DNA from: Actinomycetes bacterium
GTDB taxonomy: Bacteria; Actinomycetota; Acidimicrobiia; Acidimicrobiales; Acidimicrobiaceae
Length of the DNA: 64,000 nt
NCBI GenBank assembly: GCA_021805205.1
Contig: JAJZFV010000043.1
Location: 62,001-126,000 of the forward strand
Direction of reading: 5' to 3'
How positions within the stretch are numbered: the first letter of the stretch is position 1; each line of letters opens with the position of its first letter. The notes below the pieces were generated by a model. The model was not told the DNA's origin. It made no database searches and saw nothing but the letters and a program-made list of their open reading frames with translations. Shown piece by piece: positions 61,437 through 64,000 of this stretch. The translations under genes and the position numbers were made by a program.

Positions 61437-62192
61437 GTGATAAACGATAATCATTATGAAAGCGAACGCAATAAGCTGGCTAGGAGTTTCGCAAAAATTG
61501 CAAACGACTACGCCCAATCGCGGCCGACATACAGCGATTTAGGGTTGCTCAATGATGTACTAATCGGTCGCGATGTACTCGAGCTTGGAGCAGGAACAGG
61601 CCTCTTCAGCCGTTTGATCAGCTCAAGAAAGACCAAATCATTCTTCGCGACCGATCTATCTTTTGAGATGCTACTAGCTAACCGAGCTGCCCATAGTTCC
61701 AATAAGATCGCAGCGGTCGCCGAAAATCTACCATTTCAAAACGCTACTTTCGACACGGTCGCAGTAGCTCAGGCGGCACACTGGTTCGACCTTTTATCAG
61801 CTCCACAAGAGATTAGACGAATAATGCGCAACGGAGGAACACTCTTAATCATTTGGAATCACCGGGATAGCTCAAAATCCTGGGTACGTGCATTCGATGA
61901 AGCGGTCGACTCATACCAAAATAGGATCGTCACCGATGAGATATTGAAGGGATTCGAAGCGACTTCCCTCTTTGGGAAATTTAGTCACCGCTCTCTTCCT
62001 CTTTTGCACAGGGTTGAAGAAGTTCAGGCAAAACAACTGATTAATTCATTCTCTCCGGTCTCTACTCTCCCCGACAAACAAAGGGAATTGACCATCGAAA
62101 AAGCCCTTACGATTCTCCGAGACGCCCACCCCGGTTCCGCGTACTTTGAAATCCCCTACACAACAAACTATTTTTTTTCGAAAGCGAAATAA
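61437..62192 (+). CDS. Class I SAM-dependent methyltransferase
   Basis: 251 residues. SAM-binding motif I is VLELGAGTGLFSRLI, motif II ATDLSFEML, then AENLPFQNATFDTVAVAQAAHWF as in UbiE/Methyltransf_11 proteins. GTG at 61437 is chosen (GGGG six bases upstream) over TTG 61425. Substrate unknown; no operon partner evident apart from the same-strand aminotransferase 470 bases before. Confidence 0.83.
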   Translation: MINDNHYESERNKLARSFAKIANDYAQSRPTYSDLGLLNDVLIGRDVLELGAGTGLFSRLISSRKTKSFFATDLSFEMLLANRAAHSSNKIAAVAENLPFQNATFDTVAVAQAAHWFDLLSAPQEIRRIMRNGGTLLIIWNHRDSSKSWVRAFDEAVDSYQNRIVTDEILKGFEATSLFGKFSHRSLPLLHRVEEVQAKQLINSFSPVSTLPDKQRELTIEKALTILRDAHPGSAYFEIPYTTNYFFSKAK

Positions 62193-62211
62193 TTCACATA
62201 AAATATAAAAA

Positions 62212-62266
62212 CTGTCTATACAACTTGTTATAATTCAATTTAAGTTGTATAGACAGGATGTATAGA
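62212..62266 (+). promoter_or_regulatory. hut operator-promoter
   Basis: A perfect inverted repeat, CTGTCTATACAACTT at 62212-62226 and its complement at 62242-62256, brackets a TATAAT -10 hexamer (62229-62234). The half-site TGTATAGA also occurs as a direct copy ending at the hutH start (62259-62266). Probable site of the HutC repressor encoded after hutH. Confidence 0.75.
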
Positions 62267-63798
62267 TGATTGAGATTATTCCCGGTGAATTAGAACTTAC
62301 CCACCTTCGATTAATCCATTCGGACCACGTCGAAGTATCTCTGGCGACTTCAGCTCGCGACCTGATCGATAAAAGCGCAGCTGCAGTGGCAGCAATTGCA
62401 CGTAAAGGTGAAGCCGCCTACGGAATAAATACCGGCTTTGGTCGATTGGCGACCACTCATATCCCATTTGATCAGCTTGAACTTTTGCAGCAAAACCTGG
62501 TTCTCTCACATGCGGTAGGTGTTGGTAATCCAATGACCAAAGAGGTGGTAAGGCTGATGATGGTGCTGAAGATAGGTTCCCTCAGCCAGGGCTACTCAGG
62601 AATCCGATATGAAGTTATCGAGGCCCTGATAAGGCTATATAACGCCAACATTCTTCCTGTTATCCCCGAAAAAGGATCTGTCGGAGCTAGTGGCGACCTG
62701 GCACCATTGGCACACTTGGCTGCAGTACTCCTCGGCGTCGGAGAGGTGTACCACAACGATCAGGTCATTTCAGCAACCGAAGGTCTGAAGTTGGCGGGAA
62801 TGACTCCAATTAAATTTGCGCCAAAAGAAGGGCTGGCACTCCTCAATGGAACCCAAGCTTCAACTGCGTTGGCGCTACACGGCCTCTTCCAAGCTGAGAA
62901 CCTCTTCGCTTCGGCCGTAGTATCTGGTTCGCTTTCAGTCGAAGCTGCAGCAGGATCGACGGTTCCTTTTGATGATCGCATTCACAAGATAAGGGGCCAT
63001 CGGGGACAGATTAAAGTCGCTGAGAAGTATCTGAAGATTCTGACTGGATCTGAGATCAACCTTTCGCATCAAGACTGCGAAAAGGTACAGGATCCATACA
63101 GTCTCCGTTGTCAACCGCAGGTAATGGGAGCAATCCTCGATCAGATCAACCATTGCGCCGCAACGCTAGCAACTGAAGCAAATGCGGTTTCCGATAATCC
63201 TCTAGTATTTTCTGAAACCCTCGAAGTGTTATCAGGCGGAAACTTTCACGCTGAACCAGTTGCATTCGCATCTGACATTCTTTCAATCGTTATCAGTGAG
63301 ATCGGCGCCTTGGCAGAGCGCCGAATCGCACTACTTATTGATTCTTCGCTTTCGGGACTACCTCCATTTCTTGTACGTGATGGCGGAGTCAACTCCGGCT
63401 TTATGATCGCCCACGTTACGGCAGCGGCACTGGCGTCAGAGAATAAAACCTTGGCACATCCGGCCTCAATCGATTCATTACCTACTTCCGCAAATCAAGA
63501 GGACCATGTATCAATGGCTACCTTTGCCGCACGCAAAATCACCGATATAGCTGACAACGTAGCAACCATTCTCGCAATTGAATCCCTCGCTGCCATTCAG
63601 GGGATCGAGCTAAGAGCCCCTTTATCGACGACACCCACTCTCTCAAAGGTAGTTGAGATGGTTCGCAAGCTGGTACCTCACTACGCAATCGATCATTACT
63701 TAGCTCCCGACATTGTGGCTGCCAAGGGTTTAGTGGTCAATGGAGATCTTGCTCGAAACTACCCGGGTTGGACTCTGCAGAGTGGTCTCGATGGATAA
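62266..63798 (+). CDS. hutH: Histidine ammonia-lyase
   Basis: 510 residues, the normal length. Non-oxidative deamination of L-histidine to urocanate. The autocatalytic MIO cofactor forms from A141-S142-G143 in GSVGASGDLAPLAHL; YGINTGFG carries the catalytic tyrosine, and QDPYSLRCQPQ-type VQDPYSLRCQPQVMG is the usual signature. ATG at 62266 with AGGA eight bases before. First gene of a hut unit, followed by hutC with an 8-base overlap; hutU and others are not in the window. Confidence 0.97.
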   Translation: MIEIIPGELELTHLRLIHSDHVEVSLATSARDLIDKSAAAVAAIARKGEAAYGINTGFGRLATTHIPFDQLELLQQNLVLSHAVGVGNPMTKEVVRLMMVLKIGSLSQGYSGIRYEVIEALIRLYNANILPVIPEKGSVGASGDLAPLAHLAAVLLGVGEVYHNDQVISATEGLKLAGMTPIKFAPKEGLALLNGTQASTALALHGLFQAENLFASAVVSGSLSVEAAAGSTVPFDDRIHKIRGHRGQIKVAEKYLKILTGSEINLSHQDCEKVQDPYSLRCQPQVMGAILDQINHCAATLATEANAVSDNPLVFSETLEVLSGGNFHAEPVAFASDILSIVISEIGALAERRIALLIDSSLSGLPPFLVRDGGVNSGFMIAHVTAAALASENKTLAHPASIDSLPTSANQEDHVSMATFAARKITDIADNVATILAIESLAAIQGIELRAPLSTTPTLSKVVEMVRKLVPHYAIDHYLAPDIVAAKGLVVNGDLARNYPGWTLQSGLDG

Positions 63799-64000
63799 AA
63801 GGGAAGAATCAAAGACCTTCTATTGTCAGATCAGAGAGTACATATCGAACTCAATCGATTCCGGCACATTTCAACCTGGCCAAAAGATCGACTCTGAGAC
63901 GACGATAGCAAAACAATTCGGCGTAGCTCGAATGACCGCAAACAAGGCAATCAACTCCCTCGTGAACGATGGCGTTTTAGAACGCATCAAAGGTTCGGGA
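63791..64000 (+). CDS. hutC: GntR/HutC-family regulator (5' part)
   Basis: First 70 codons; the gene continues beyond the right edge. YCQIREYISNSIDSGTFQPG then IAKQFGVARMTANKAINSLV and LERIKGSG form a GntR winged helix of the HutC type. HutC represses histidine-use genes until urocanate binds its effector domain (not in the window). The ATG lies inside the last codons of hutH, giving translational coupling, and an operator is upstream of hutH. Confidence 0.9.
   Translation, partial: MDKREESKTFYCQIREYISNSIDSGTFQPGQKIDSETTIAKQFGVARMTANKAINSLVNDGVLERIKGSG

Overview
The window is most likely chromosomal DNA from an actinobacterium of moderate GC, probably an acidophilic member of the Acidimicrobiia (Acidithrix/Ferrimicrobium-like). 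This is inferred from gene content only: a mycobacterial-type fused 2-oxoglutarate decarboxylase (Kgd), a divergent aa3-type oxidase with its own cupredoxin, an Ltp-repeat surface protein, a DMFA2_C protein and very frequent TTG/GTG starts. No rRNA, CRISPR array, IS element or intact prophage was seen.

Layout. 1-4.9 kb (minus strand): cytochrome oxidase genes cupredoxin-ctaC-ctaD (ctaD runs off the left edge), then a TlpA-like thioredoxin and ctaB. 5.1-7.3 kb (plus): M24 peptidase, efp, nusB. 7.4-16.5 kb (minus): one long run in transcription order of a membrane protein, prepilin peptidase, a 58-residue HTH protein, a natural PilM-PilN fusion, PilO, PilP-like, aroC, aroB and a lipid-anchored or membrane-anchored hypothetical. 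16.7-20 kb: tyrosine phosphatase, aroK, DMFA2_C surface protein. 20-22.1 kb: divergent MarR/YceI pair with a clear operator, then NfuA. 22.2-27 kb (plus): ATP-grasp, CCAEP-tail radical SAM protein and UvrD-like helicase, tightly packed. 27-46 kb: two very large GGDEF-EAL proteins flanking fabZ-xthA-thioesterase, kgd, small proteins, hydrolase, two SDR-type proteins and an acyl-CoA synthetase. 46.5-50.3 kb: channel-like membrane protein, then a MarR-controlled dioxygenase/esterase/luciferase-like module whose last gene is frameshifted. 51-55.8 kb: chrA, tRNA-Arg(CCT), xseAB, a 21-copy heptanucleotide repeat and a secreted protein. 56.1-59.9 kb: three tRNAs, an Ltp-repeat protein with internal DNA repeats and a gene-poor stretch of about 1.9 kb. 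59.9-64 kb: class V aminotransferase, methyltransferase, hutH and the start of hutC with a strong operator.

Most interesting items. (1) CtaD lacks both the D-pathway aspartate and the K-pathway lysine while keeping all haem and CuB ligands. (2) The ATP-grasp/radical SAM/helicase set, whose radical SAM enzyme ends in two vicinal cysteine pairs, is the best candidate for an undescribed pathway. (3) PilM and PilN are one polypeptide, preceded by a small HTH protein that overlaps it by four bases. (4) A (GCAGTTG)n array lies immediately upstream of xseA. (5) The MarR-dioxygenase operon has an operator placed against a probable leaderless start. (6) A tRNA-Arg has C where U55 is expected. Start codons were moved in several genes where Shine-Dalgarno spacing or family N-termini argued for it; these are stated in each entry.
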